Source: Sciurus carolinensis (lineage: Eukaryota; Chordata; Mammalia; Rodentia; Sciuridae). From it: a stretch of DNA of 64,000 nt. The stretch is taken from contig NC_062215.1 of the NCBI RefSeq assembly GCF_902686445.1, forward strand, positions 29,782,750-29,846,749. The letters are read 5' to 3'. The first letter of the stretch is position 1; every line of letters begins with the position of its first letter. The position numbers and the translations under genes were made by a program. The notes under the pieces were generated by a model. It saw only the letters and a list, made by a program, of their open reading frames with translations, ran no database searches and had not been told where the DNA came from. Of the stretch, positions 23,279-33,825 are shown piece by piece.

Positions 23279-23509
23279 TTTTTTAAAAATAATAGTAGGG
23301 AATGGATACAATATAAGGTGTTAACAAAAACAGAAAGAGACCACTCTATTAGATAGGTTGATCATACATTGTGTAGAAAAGTAAAATTTTCCTGTCCCTT
23401 CAGTTCCTAGCGGACACTGTGGGTCAACATTCTGCAATTATTATTACTCCGTAATCTCCAAAGCTGAGGAGCAAGAAGTGCAATAATTATGGTAAAATAT
23501 AAATATTTG

Positions 23510-24060
23510 GAGAAGCCACTGCCCCAGATGCCTCCGCCCTTGCCTGGAGGTCTTTTCTCAGCCAGCCAGCCATCTGCTGCCACCACCACCCTGGGGCCCA
23601 CCACTGGCAGAGGGTCTGCAGTTTTGGTTGCAGGCGGTGGTTTGGCCACCTCCATCTTGGGACATTGGCCAGCACCTGGGGGACCAGGGTGCCCGCCAGT
23701 TTACAGTCACTGCCATCTCAGGGTGCAACTGCCTCTCTCTGGGGACACTGGCTGGGACCTGGAGTTCCAGTGTTGGAGTGCCTGAGGGGTTAGCTGTGCC
23801 TGGAGTCTTCCTGTTGGGAGTGCAGATGACCGCCATCTTGCAGCTTTTTTTTCAGGGTCACTCCTCTGTCTGAGTGCATCCCTGGTGGTCCTTCTGCAAA
23901 CTGGAACAGGACTGAGACCTTAGGACTGCAACGAGGCCAAGCCTGGGGTTTCGGAGACCCAGATCCCTGGGATGGCGACTGAGTCTCTGTGGGCTAGTCT
24001 GGGCCTGGCGATCCCATAAAGAGTCAGAGAGGGTTGAGAAACCTTTCAATGTGGATGCAG
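23510..24060 (+). promoter_or_regulatory. GC-rich L1 5' UTR with internal repeats and YY1-like cores
   Basis: Sharp rise in GC at 23510, just upstream of ORF1 in an otherwise AT-rich region, fits an L1 internal promoter. CCATCT(T) cores, like the YY1 site used by L1 promoters, occur at 23652, 23713 and 23833, the last within CCGCCATCTTG. Two similar blocks (GGACATTGGCCAGCACCTGG at 23660 and GGACACTGGCTGGGACCTGG at 23743) lie 83 bp apart, suggesting monomer-like duplication. Promoter activity is inferred. Confidence 0.5.
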
Positions 24061-24656
24061 ACGGTTGTTCAATTTTCCATTGAGGTTTTTTGTTTGTTCT
24101 TTTTAATATCGTTTTCTTCTTCTCTAGCATCTCTATCACATTTGAAATAAGGTATTTTTCATGCATGAGTTTCTTGAAGACTGTGATACATGAATGGTAT
24201 TTTGCAGTTTTGTTGTATCTTATTGCATTTTTTATTTTTTTATTGTATTTTTCCTCCCACTTGTCTGTTTTCCTGGAGTCTCTATCTTCTCTCCTGCCAG
24301 TCTCTATTAATTCCTTTTCCATTCTTCCTCTAGATTTTTACTTCTGTCATCTCTCCTCTTCCCTTGTGGACATCATGTTCTGCACCACTTCTGTTCTTTG
24401 TCCAGCATTTGAAATTGTAAACCCTTTCAGCAAATTTACTGTATGTAGTGTAGACAATAATTGAACTCATAATTTCTGTTTATTGTGGGAAACTGTGGAA
24501 GCCTTAATAGGATCTAGTGGGTTTGGGGCTGTATGTTGTTTGCATTGGGTGCTGTTGATGTTGGTATCCCACCTTAAAGGCACGTTCCTGGAGACTTTCA
24601 GGAACACTATAAGACTGCAGGGAAGAGTCTGTGCTGCCTCAGTTCCATACCACTAG

Positions 24657-25510
24657 ATGGGAAAACATGTGAACAACATGAAAAAGGGAAAAGAGTACCC
24701 CAAACAAAGATGCTCAAATAACAGAATCCACTGACAATACAGTAGAAAAAATGTCAGAGAAGGAGTTTAGAATGTACAGTTAAACTGATCTTCAAATTAA
24801 AGGATAGTATAAGGAGTGAAATCAAAGAGAAAATATAGGAAGTGAAAGATCACTTCAAAAAAGAGAGATTGTGAAAAAAAAAAAAACATAAATCCTCAAA
24901 TGAAGGAATCAATAAGCCAAATTATAAATCCAATAGAAAGCATCACCAACAGACTAGACCACTTGGAAGACAGAACTTCAGGCAATGAAGACAAAAATAC
25001 ATAATCTTGAAAATAGAGCTAACCATGCAGAGAAGATGGTAAGAAACCATGAACAGAACTTCCAAGAACTATGGGATAACATGAAAAGACCAAATTTAAG
25101 AGTTATCAGGATAGATGAAGGAGCAGAAATACAAACTGAAGGAATGCACAATCTTTTCAATGATATCAGAAAATTTCCCAAAGAATGAAATGGAAAATCA
25201 AATACAAGAAGCTTACAGAACCCCAGATGTATACAATTATAGCAAATCCACACCAAGACACATTATAATGAGAATGAATAACACAGAGTATAAGGATAAA
25301 TTCTTAAAGGCCATGAAAGAAAAAAATTCAAATTACAAATAGGGGGAAATCAATTCAGATCTCAACTGATTTCTCAACCCAGACTCTCAAAGCTAGGAGG
25401 TCCTGGAATAATATATTTCAAGCTCTGAAAGAAAATGAATGCCAACTAAGAATTTTATATCCAGCAAAATTTTCAGATTTGAAGATGAAATAAAAACGTT
25501 CCATGACAAG
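24657..25510 (+). pseudogene. L1 ORF1 (RNA-binding chaperone) pseudogene
   Basis: ORF1p is the trimeric RNA-binding chaperone of L1. An ATG at 24657 opens MGKHVNNMKKGKEY and then hits a stop. Downstream, in different frames, lie ITNRLDHLEDRTSG (end of the coiled coil), then the RRM block FQELWDNMKRPNLRVIRIDE (25051-25110), IQEAYRTPD (25202 on) and the C-terminal RRSWNNIFQALKENECQLRI region near 25400-25460. The order and length (~285 codons) fit ORF1p. At least four frameshifts or stops destroy it. Confidence 0.85.
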
Positions 25511-27930
25511 CAAAAGTTAAAGGAATTCACAACAAGAAAGCCTGTACTATAGAACATTCTCAACAAAATATTCCATGAGGATGAAGTAGAAAAAAAGGTG
25601 AAAATCAGCAAAGGGAGGAACTATACTAAAGGAATAGTCTTTCAAAGGATGAACTAAGTCAAATTATAAACCAGAAATAAACCAAAATGACCAGGAGTAC
25701 AAACCACATCTCAATAATAACCTTGAATGTTAATGGCCTAAACTCATCAATCAGAAGACATAGACTGGCAGATGGGATTAAAAAACAAGACCCAACAATA
25801 TGTTGTACCGAAGAGACTCCCTCATAGAGAAAGATTAAAGGTGAAAGGATGGGAAAAAAAAACAGATCACTCACATGGACCACATAAACAGGATTTTCTA
25901 CCTTCATATTAGATAAAGTGGACCTCAAGCCAAAGTTAATCAGAAGGGGTAAGGACATTTCATAATGATTAAGGGAATTATACATCAATAAGACATAACA
26001 ATCATAAATATTTATGCCCCAAACAATGGAGCATCTACATACATCAAAGAATGAAATGGAAAATCAAATATAAACCCTTCTCAACTTCAAGAATCAAAGA
26101 AGCCACAACATAATAATACTGGGTGATTTTAACACAACTCTCTCACTACTGGACCAATCTTCTGAACAAAAACTAAACAAAGAAAATATAGAACTAAATG
26201 ATACAATCAATAATTTATAGATGATTAAGATGTATATAGATATTTCATCCATCAATGAGTCAATACACTTTCTTCTCAACAGCACATGGATCCTTCTCTA
26301 AAATAGACCATATTTTTTGTCATAAAGTAACTCTTAGCAAATACAAAAAAGTAGAGATAATACCCTGGATCCTATCAGATCATAATGGAAAGAAATTAGA
26401 AATCAATAAGAATAAAAAATAGAAACTACTCTAATACCAGAAAACTAAATGATATGCAACTGAATGATGAATGGTTAACAGAAAAAATCGAGGATAAAAT
26501 TTTTAAAAATGAGAATGGTGATACAACATATCAAAATCTCTGGGAAAACATGAAGGCAGTGCTAAGAGGAAAGTTCATTGCACTGAGTTCATTCATTAAA
26601 AGAATAAAAAGTTAACAAATGACCTAACATTATATCTCAAAGCCCTAGAAAAAGAACAAATCAACACCAAACAGGAGACAGGAATTAACAGAGGAGCTAA
26701 AAATCAATAAAATTGAAACAAAAGAAACCATTCAAAAAATTGAAAAAACAAAAAATTGGTTCTTTGAAAAAAATGAATAAAATTGATAAACCCCTAACCA
26801 TGGTAATGAACAGAAGAAGATAAAAATTCAAATTACTAAAATACATGATGAAAAAGAAAATATCACAATGGACACAACTGAAATACAGAGGATAATTAGA
26901 AATTATTTTGAAAACTTATACTCCAATAAAATAGAAAATCTTGAGGATATCAACAAATTTCTAGAGTTATAATGACCTACCCAAACTGAATCAGGAAGAT
27001 ATACATGATTTAAACAGATCAATTACAAGTAATGGAATAGAAAATGCCATCAAAATCTACCAGTCAAGAAAAGTCAAGGATCAGATAGATTCTCAGCTGA
27101 GTTCTACAAGAATTTCAGAGAAGAATTAACACCAATGCTCCTCAAAGTAGTCCATGAAATAAAATAGGAGGGAACACTTCCAAACTCATTTTATTAAGTT
27201 AATGTGCTGATATCAAAACCAAAGACACGTCAAAGAAAGAAGACTTCAGACCAATATCCCTGGTGAACACAGACACAAAAATACTCAATAAAATTCTGTC
27301 AAATTGCATACAAAAATATATTAAAAAGTTGCACCATGATCAAGTGGGGTTCATCCCAGGAATGCAAGGTTGGTTCAACATACAGAAATCAGTAAATGTA
27401 ATACATCACATCAATAGACTGACTTAAAGACAAAAATCATGTGATTAGCTCAATAGATGCAGAAAAACCATTTGACAAAATACAGCACCTCTTTATGTTC
27501 AAAACACTAGAAAAACTAAGGATAGTAGGAACATACCTCAGCATTGTAAAAGCTATCTATGCTAAGCCCAGGGGCAACATTATTCTAAATGGAGAAAAAT
27601 TGAAAGCATTACCTTTAAAAACTGGAGCAAGACAAGGATGCCCTCTTTCACCACTTTTATTCAACCTTGTCCTTGAAACTCTAGCCAGAGCAATTAGACA
27701 CCAGAAATTAGAAGGATACAAATCAGAAAAGAACTCACTTTGCCAATGGCATGATTCTATGTTTAGAAGATCCAAAAAATTCCACCAGAAAACTTCTAGA
27801 CCTCAAATGAATTCAGCAAAGTAGCGGGTTATAAAATCAACACCCATAAATCAAATGCATTTCTATACATCAGTAATGAATCTACTGAAAGAGAAATTAG
27901 GGAAACTACCCCACTCCCAGTAACTCAAAA

Positions 27931-27980
27931 ACAGAAAAAAAAAAAAAGAGAGAGAGAGAGACAGAGACACAGAGAGAAAA
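27931..27980. repeat. A-rich plus (GA)n expansion inside L1 ORF2
   Basis: A poly-A run followed by GAGAGAGAG and ACAGAGACACAGAG. It interrupts the ORF2 pseudogene between the thumb-like region and the [11 protein letters not shown] segment, and is absent at the equivalent place in the intact copy. Confidence 0.8.
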
Positions 27981-29347
27981 TATTTGGGAATCAACACAAC
28001 AAAAGGGGTGAAAGACTTCCACAATGAAAACTACAGAACACTAGGGAAAGAAATTGAAGATGACCTTAGAAGATGGAAAGACCTCCCATGCTCCTGGATA
28101 GGCAGAATTAATATTGCCAAAATGGCCATACTACTAAAAGTGTTATGCAGATTTAATGCAATTTCAATTAAAAGTTCTATGACATTCTTGAAAGAGCTAG
28201 AAAAAGCAATCATGAAATTCATTTGGAAAAATAAGAGAACCAGAATAGCCAAGGCAATCCTTAGCAAGAAGAGTGAAGCAGGAGGCATCACAATACCAGA
28301 CTTTAAACTATACTACAAAGCCATAGTAACAAAATCAGCATGGTATTGGCACCAAAACAGACACTTAGACCAATGGTACAAAATAGAAGACATAGAGACA
28401 TACCCACATAATGACAGTCATCTCATACTCGACAATGGCACCAAAAAATTCACTGGAAAAAAGATAGCCTATTCATAATATATGAATAAATGGTGCTGGG
28501 AAAATTGGAAATCTACATGTAACAAAATGAAATGAAACCACTATATCTCACCCTGCATGAAACTCAACTCAAAGTGAAACAAAGACTCAGGCACTAGACC
28601 AGAAGACCTGTGCCTAATAGAAGAAAAAGTAGGTCCAAATCTTCACCATGTTGGTTAGGACTTGATTTCCTTAACAAGACTCCTAAAGTGCAAGAGGTAA
28701 AACTCAAGAATCAAAAAATGTGATGGATTCAAACTAAAATGCTTCTTCTCAGCAAAGGAAATAATCAATAATGTGAAGAGAGGGTTTACAGAATGAGAGA
28801 AAATCTTTACCACATACACCTCAAAAAGAGCATTAATCTCCAGGATATATAAAGAACTAAAAACATAGCACCAAAAAACTCAAATAATCCAATCAATAAA
28901 TGGACTAAGGAATTGAACAGACACTTCAAAGAAGAAATACAATTGATCAACAAATATATGAAAAAATGTTCAACATCTCTAGAAGTTAGTGAAATGCAAA
29001 TCCAAATTACTCTAAGATTTCCTTTCACTCCAATCAGAATGGCAATTATCAAGAATATAAGCAACAATAAATGTTGGCAAGGATGTGGGGGAAAAGGTAC
29101 ACTCATACATTGTAGTGCAACTGAAGAATGGTACAACCACTGTAGAAAGCAGTATGGAGGTTCCTCAGAAAACTTGGAATGGAACCACCATTTGACCCAG
29201 CTATTCCTCTCCTTGGTTCATATCCAAAGGACTTAAAATCAGCATACTATAATGATGCAGTGACATCAATGTTTATCGACTCACAGTAGCTAAACTATGG
29301 CACCAACCTAGGTGCCCTTCAACAGATGAATGAATAAAAAACAATGT

Positions 29348-29349
<2 letters not shown>

Positions 29350-29393
<44 letters not shown>
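29350..29393. repeat. (TA)n microsatellite inside L1
   Basis: About 22 TA units. Other L1 copies have only TATATATA(CA) at this site (for example 8723-8732 and 37565-37573), so this one expanded in place. Confidence 0.95.
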
Positions 29394-29397
<4 letters not shown>

Positions 29398-29796
29398 ATG
29401 AAATATTACACAGCCTTAAAAAAAGAATGAAATTATGGCATTTGCTGGTAAATGGATGGAGCTGGAGAATATCATGCTAGGTGAAGTAATTCAATCCCCA
29501 AAAACCCAAAGGCTGAATGTTTTCTCTGACATGATGTTAAATCACAAAGAGGAGGATGGATAGGGAAGAAGAGAGTTACTTTAGATTAGGTAGAGGGTAG
29601 TAAAGGGAGTAGAGTGGTTATGGGGTAGGAAGTATAGTAGAATGAATCAGACATTACTCTATGTACATATGTAACTATAGGACCGGTGAGATTCCATATC
29701 ATGTACAACCTGAAGAATGAGAAATTATACTTCATTATATATAATGTATCACAGTATATTCTACTGTCATGTATAAATAATTAAACAAATTTAAAA

Positions 29797-31082
29797 AGTA
29801 ATATATATTTGTTTGGAAATTTCTGTTATATTTAGTTCATTCTTTTAATATACATTTATGAAGTACCCAGTAAGGTCTTTCTTTACAAGACTGTGTGACT
29901 GTCTATGTTCCCCAGAAAGAAAAGTCTGCACCAACAGCTGTGTCCTGCACTTTGATTGGGATATACATGATTTAATTGAGGAAGCAGGAATGAGGAAAAA
30001 AAATAATTGAAAGGAAAGGAACAAGAATAAATATGAGGGTGATTTCCACTCATCGTTCAGTAGCAACAAAGGACCCTCATGGGAGAGAGACAGGTGTTGT
30101 CAGGCTGTACCTTGATGGGGTCAACCCCCTAGCAAGGACTGGGTGAAGCCACACAGAACTGGGCCCCAAGGTTACTTTGCAGCCTAAGTAGGCATTCTCT
30201 TACACATCCACCCATTTAAATTCCAGGCTCTGGTCTCAGTCTGGGTACACAAAAGTTAAATGGTGCTATTCCTGCCTTGCAGAAAATGACATTATGGTAG
30301 AAAATCAGACATTAAAATAATATAGCATTTAAGTGTGTCAAGTACTCAAATAGGAAATGTATATAAACAAAAGAAAAAAAATAAGTCTATCTGCTTAGAT
30401 CAGCCATGAATTGCAAAGAAGTCTTCTCTGGACAGAGAAGCAACTGAATGAATAAGAATTAGCCTGACATAGAGGCTGGGAGAGAGACGCTGGAGGCTGG
30501 ATCAGTAGATGATGGTGTGCACACAGCAAATGAGAGATGAATATTGTGGAAGCTTCCTAGATGATGAGAGGAGAAGGGGAGATTGGACCAGGCACATCCA
30601 CAGAGAACAGATTACCGCTGACATTTTAAGTCTTATGAGGAAGGTGGTATTTATGCTAAAAGTAATGGGGAGCCATTTAGGAAAATAATTGAGCAGGAAC
30701 CGAGTTGATAAAATGTGCATGTTAAATAGATTACTCTCACTGAAGTGTGGAGGATAGACTACAGGGTTGAAACCAGAGGATAAGTCGACCAAAAAAATAA
30801 AAAAGACTAATCGAATTCCTGATCATCTTTTCTCCCTGCTTTACATGACGGTTGAAAGGACTAAATGAAACCATAGATGCAGATGCAGAGGACGCTATGA
30901 AACGTCAGGCAAATGTAACAGAGAATAAGAATGAGACCATCACTGTAATTCTCTGTGTGTTCCTGCTGTCCTTTATGCCAAGAGAATTTGTACCCTCTAT
31001 GTGTTGGTCCCCACCTACAAGGGCCTGATCAGCAGGCAGGCTCCATTCACATTTGGAAGAAACTGCAATAAAAACTGATCAA
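29797..31082. other. 1.3 kb without recognised repeat or gene
   Basis: No recognised family. The 96-codon minus-strand frame at 30502-30792 shows no motif. Confidence 0.35.
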
Positions 31083-31140
31083 TGTTTTTTTTGTTTTTTT
31101 GTTTTGTTTTTTGGTTTTTTGGTTTTTTGGGTTTTTTTTG
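31083..31140. repeat. T-rich (TTTTTTGG)n-like tract
   Basis: Runs of five to eight T separated by one to three G. Low complexity; it creates the phenylalanine-rich false frame at 31053-31253. Confidence 0.9.
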
Positions 31141-31634
31141 AAGATTTGAAGATTCAACAAGAAGTTTACTTGTACAACATGCCCCTTTCCTCTGGGGTCT
31201 GGTTAGAGGTATTCTGCCCAAGTTTTTCAGCAGTGATAGTTAAAATCCTCTAAATCTGCTGAGAGATAATGTCATTTTCCTCAAACCAGATGGATTCTAT
31301 TCCTGGGAGGTATGTATAATTTTTATTTTCTTCAAAGACCCAGAGGAATCAAGAAGAGTGGCAGGATACAAGCAATTAGTGTTCCCATTTCCACTCAGGT
31401 GCATCGTACACCTGAGAGAAATCACAGGCGCGACGTAATGGAGAGCCAGATGGACTTCTGCTTGATTTGATTTTGCTGGACTGCTTTTTAAAATTCAGGG
31501 ACTACGTTTTGATTTTCTACTTTGGTCTGGTTAGGCCCCTGCAGGTTTGGAGCCTGAAGAGAAAGAAGTGGTTTTTGGATGGCAACATGGCAATTTAAAC
31601 GTAAAGAGAATTAAATGTGGAGTTACACAGCGTC

Positions 31635-31717
31635 TTCTTTCCTTCCTTCATTCCTTTCCCTTCTTCTTTCCCTTCTTCCTCCTTCCCTCCTTGCTTTCTT
31701 CTTTTCTTCCTTTCAAT
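31635..31717. repeat. polypyrimidine (CTTC)n-like tract
   Basis: Nearly pure C/T over ~80 bp (TTCCTTCCTTCATTCCTTTC pattern), an imperfect tetranucleotide tract. Confidence 0.85.
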
Positions 31718-32431
31718 AGAAAGGGTGGAGTAAGTGGTACATTGAAATCTATAGTATCTTCATCAATTCCAGTAAAAAAAACATGCATAAAAGTTTGGAT
31801 CTGTCTTTAAGGAGTCACCCTTAAAAGTTATGCACCACACCCTTATGTATTTTGCAACCCCGGTGCCGACCTCTGTGATTGGCCATAATGAGAATTCACT
31901 AATGCTTGTTGAATCCAATTATTGAGTCTGCCTATAAATGACACCTACCCAATGACAGTTGTGGGAATTATCCCTGCAATGACTGGCTCTCTACTCCAAA
32001 AGGTCAGCTAATAATATATACATCAGTATAAATTCATTCATTTGAGCATTTGATGCAGTTAAGCACTGAAGTTTTTGGTAAGATAGTTTTATACTGCCTG
32101 TTCTCAAGCCATCCCGTATCCCTGTAGGTGAATTTCCACCATGTGCTGGACATCATCTGCTTGCCTCTCTAGACCTGCTCTTCCTTATTCTCCAAGCAGC
32201 ACTGTGTCCCTGGAGATGGACTGCTGTGACCATAAAGGGCACTCTATCCTCTAAGTTCTGACAGTGTTGGGCTAATAGGGAACTTTCATGGGAGATTGAA
32301 AGGAGAGGGTGGAGTGAGACTGGGTCACTTTCCTTCTTCCCTCCCTGCAGGGCTGCTGAAGGCTAGTTTATCTCTCCACCCAATCACAGCTCTATGAGGC
32401 TACCCTGAACATCCCTATTGCTAACTGCATG

Positions 32432-32506
32432 TTTCCCTCTCCTTCCCTCCATTCTTCCCTCTCCCTTTCTCACTCTCCCTCTGTCTCCCTCTGTATTCCA
32501 GGAACC
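32432..32506. repeat. polypyrimidine (CTCC/CTCT)n-like tract
   Basis: C/T-rich low-complexity stretch, imperfect. It creates the serine/proline/leucine-rich false frame at 32429-32686. Confidence 0.75.
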
Positions 32507-32946
32507 ATTCCTCCTGTGCTCATACCTTCAGGACCTAGGGAGGTAGCTTCATCCCCCAAGAGGATCCTCCAAAACTCCATATTATCAGATTCCCCTCACC
32601 TTGCCCATCCCTTCTCTACAAATTCCTTTAGTAAACCTTCCTCAAGTGATCCACTTTGTGTATTCTTTTTCATGCCAGGACTCTGAATCTATGTCTATCA
32701 TAGCACAGTAGCATCTCTCAAGTTCAGGAAATATAACTCTCTTCTTATCCTTCTCTTAAGTGTTTAAGGCTTAATGAAGGAAGGAAGATGCTTCATATTC
32801 AGACTCATAGAAGGAGAGGAGAAAAGAAAACAGTATTCTTTTGGCCCTTATAAAACTTAAGAGGTACATACTAGCAAAAGTTCAGTGTTTCAAAAAAAAA
32901 AAAAATGAGGCAAAGGGGTGTGACCCTTTCTTGTTATTCCAGAAAC

Positions 32947-33404
32947 AAGTTATCACTATTTTAAATGTAGTAGCTTAAAGCAGCACAGATTTATTATATA
33001 ACTGTTCTGGAGGTCGTGAGTTCAAAATGGGTCTCACTGAATTGAATTCAAAGTGTTCTCAGGGTTGCATTCTTTCCATGACCTCTTGGGGACACAGCCT
33101 TTTTCTGCTGCTGGAAACCACCTGCATTCCCTAGCCCTTGGCTCTGTCTCCATCTTCAAAACTGACAGTGCAGCATTTTCAAATGCCTCACTGATTCTGA
33201 TTCATCTGCCTTTCTTACCTACCTTTGAAGATCCTTGGGATTCTACTGAGCCCACCTGGATCATTTGGGGTATCCACTCTAGTTTCAGCTTAGATGATTA
33301 GCAATCTTAATTCCATGTTCTGGGTACAGTAACATGTTCACAGGTTCCAGGAAGTAGAATCTGGACACCTGATGGGAGAAGGTGCCATTATTCTGCCTAC
33401 CACA
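32947..33404 (-). mobile_element. MLT1-type (MaLR) LTR, antisense
   Basis: Antisense landmarks in order: GTAGTAGCTTAAAGCAGCAC, TTATTATATAACTGTTCTGG, CTCCATCTTCAAAACTGACA, CTTTGAAGATCCTTGGGATT, CATGTTCACAGGTTCCAGG and the end GCCATTATTCTGCCTACCACA. The same outline recurs in the split element at 56448-61362. No internal retroviral region adjoins it. Confidence 0.8.
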
Positions 33405-33654
33405 AAGAAAGAAGCACAAAGTCAACTCAGTGAATTTAAATATTTCCCAGACCAGAGTGAGACCTTGCAGATATTCATACTATAAACACACACACAAAAA
33501 AAAATGAGAAGTGAATTTGAAGAGGAGGTATGCTCTGCAATAAGCATAGAAAACCAAGGCAGAATCTAAGCAATATATTTCAGCACCCCATGGAAGAAGA
33601 AAGGGGTGTTCTGGGGGGTCCGCCATCTAATCTATGGTGTGTATAATCCACAAT
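33405..33654. other. no recognised feature
   Basis: Short interval between the LTR and the MIR, with a run of A after 33480. Nothing recognised. Confidence 0.4.
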
Positions 33655-33825
33655 GCCATCCAAGGAAGATTAACTTTATCCCCATTTTATGAAAAGAAAA
33701 CCATGGCTCACAAACATGAACTAATTTTCCTAAGGTCATACTGTTACAAAGTGACAGAGGCTGGAAAAAGTCCAGATCTTTCTGGCTCCACATCCTGTGT
33801 TCTTTCCACTACAACAGACCAGAAG
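33655..33825 (-). mobile_element. MIR SINE, antisense
   Basis: Clear antisense MIR: TTTATCCCCATTTTATGAAA, CTAAGGTCATACTGTTACAA, AGTGACAGAGGCTGGAAAAA, TCTGGCTCCACATCC and TTCTTTCCACTAC in the correct order. Well preserved for a MIR. Confidence 0.88.

Larger units (their letters stand above)
25687..29535 (+). pseudogene. L1 ORF2 (endonuclease and reverse transcriptase) pseudogene
   Basis: ORF2p nicks the target and reverse-transcribes L1 RNA. ATG at 25687 opens MTRSTNHISIITLNVNGLNS, whose LNVNGL is the endonuclease N-terminal motif. RT domain remains: [11 protein letters not shown] (27349 on), [14 protein letters not shown] (27444 on) and [21 protein letters not shown] (27616-27678). At 27739-27750 the RT catalytic box reads F-A-N-G instead of F-A-D-D, so both aspartates are lost. 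C-terminal half: [20 protein letters not shown] and on (28047 onward). Dozens of stops and shifts; length matches an ORF2 of about 1,280 codons. Confidence 0.9.
23510..29796 (+). mobile_element. near full-length but dead L1 LINE
   Basis: About 6.3 kb with the L1 order: GC-rich 5' region (23510-24060), T-rich leader, ORF1 remnant (24657-25510), spacer, ORF2 remnant (25687-29535) and a 3' UTR ending near 29796. Both ORFs contain many stops and frameshifts and the RT catalytic motif is altered, so it cannot mobilise itself. A (TA)n tract and a GA-rich insertion expanded within ORF2. The 5' limit is set by the change in base composition, not by a target duplication, which I could not find. Confidence 0.88.
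31141..32946. other. 1.8 kb without recognised gene; two pyrimidine-rich tracts
   Basis: No family recognised. Polypyrimidine tracts at 31635-31717 and 32432-32506 are listed separately. Confidence 0.35.

Noticed and set aside
22952..23311. 119-codon minus-strand open frame
   Set aside because: It is mostly the antisense translation of the B1-dID SINE at 23102-23278, a common false frame.
24657..29535. A currently active autonomous L1
   Set aside because: ORF1 and ORF2 are broken by many stops and frameshifts and the RT catalytic aspartates are missing.
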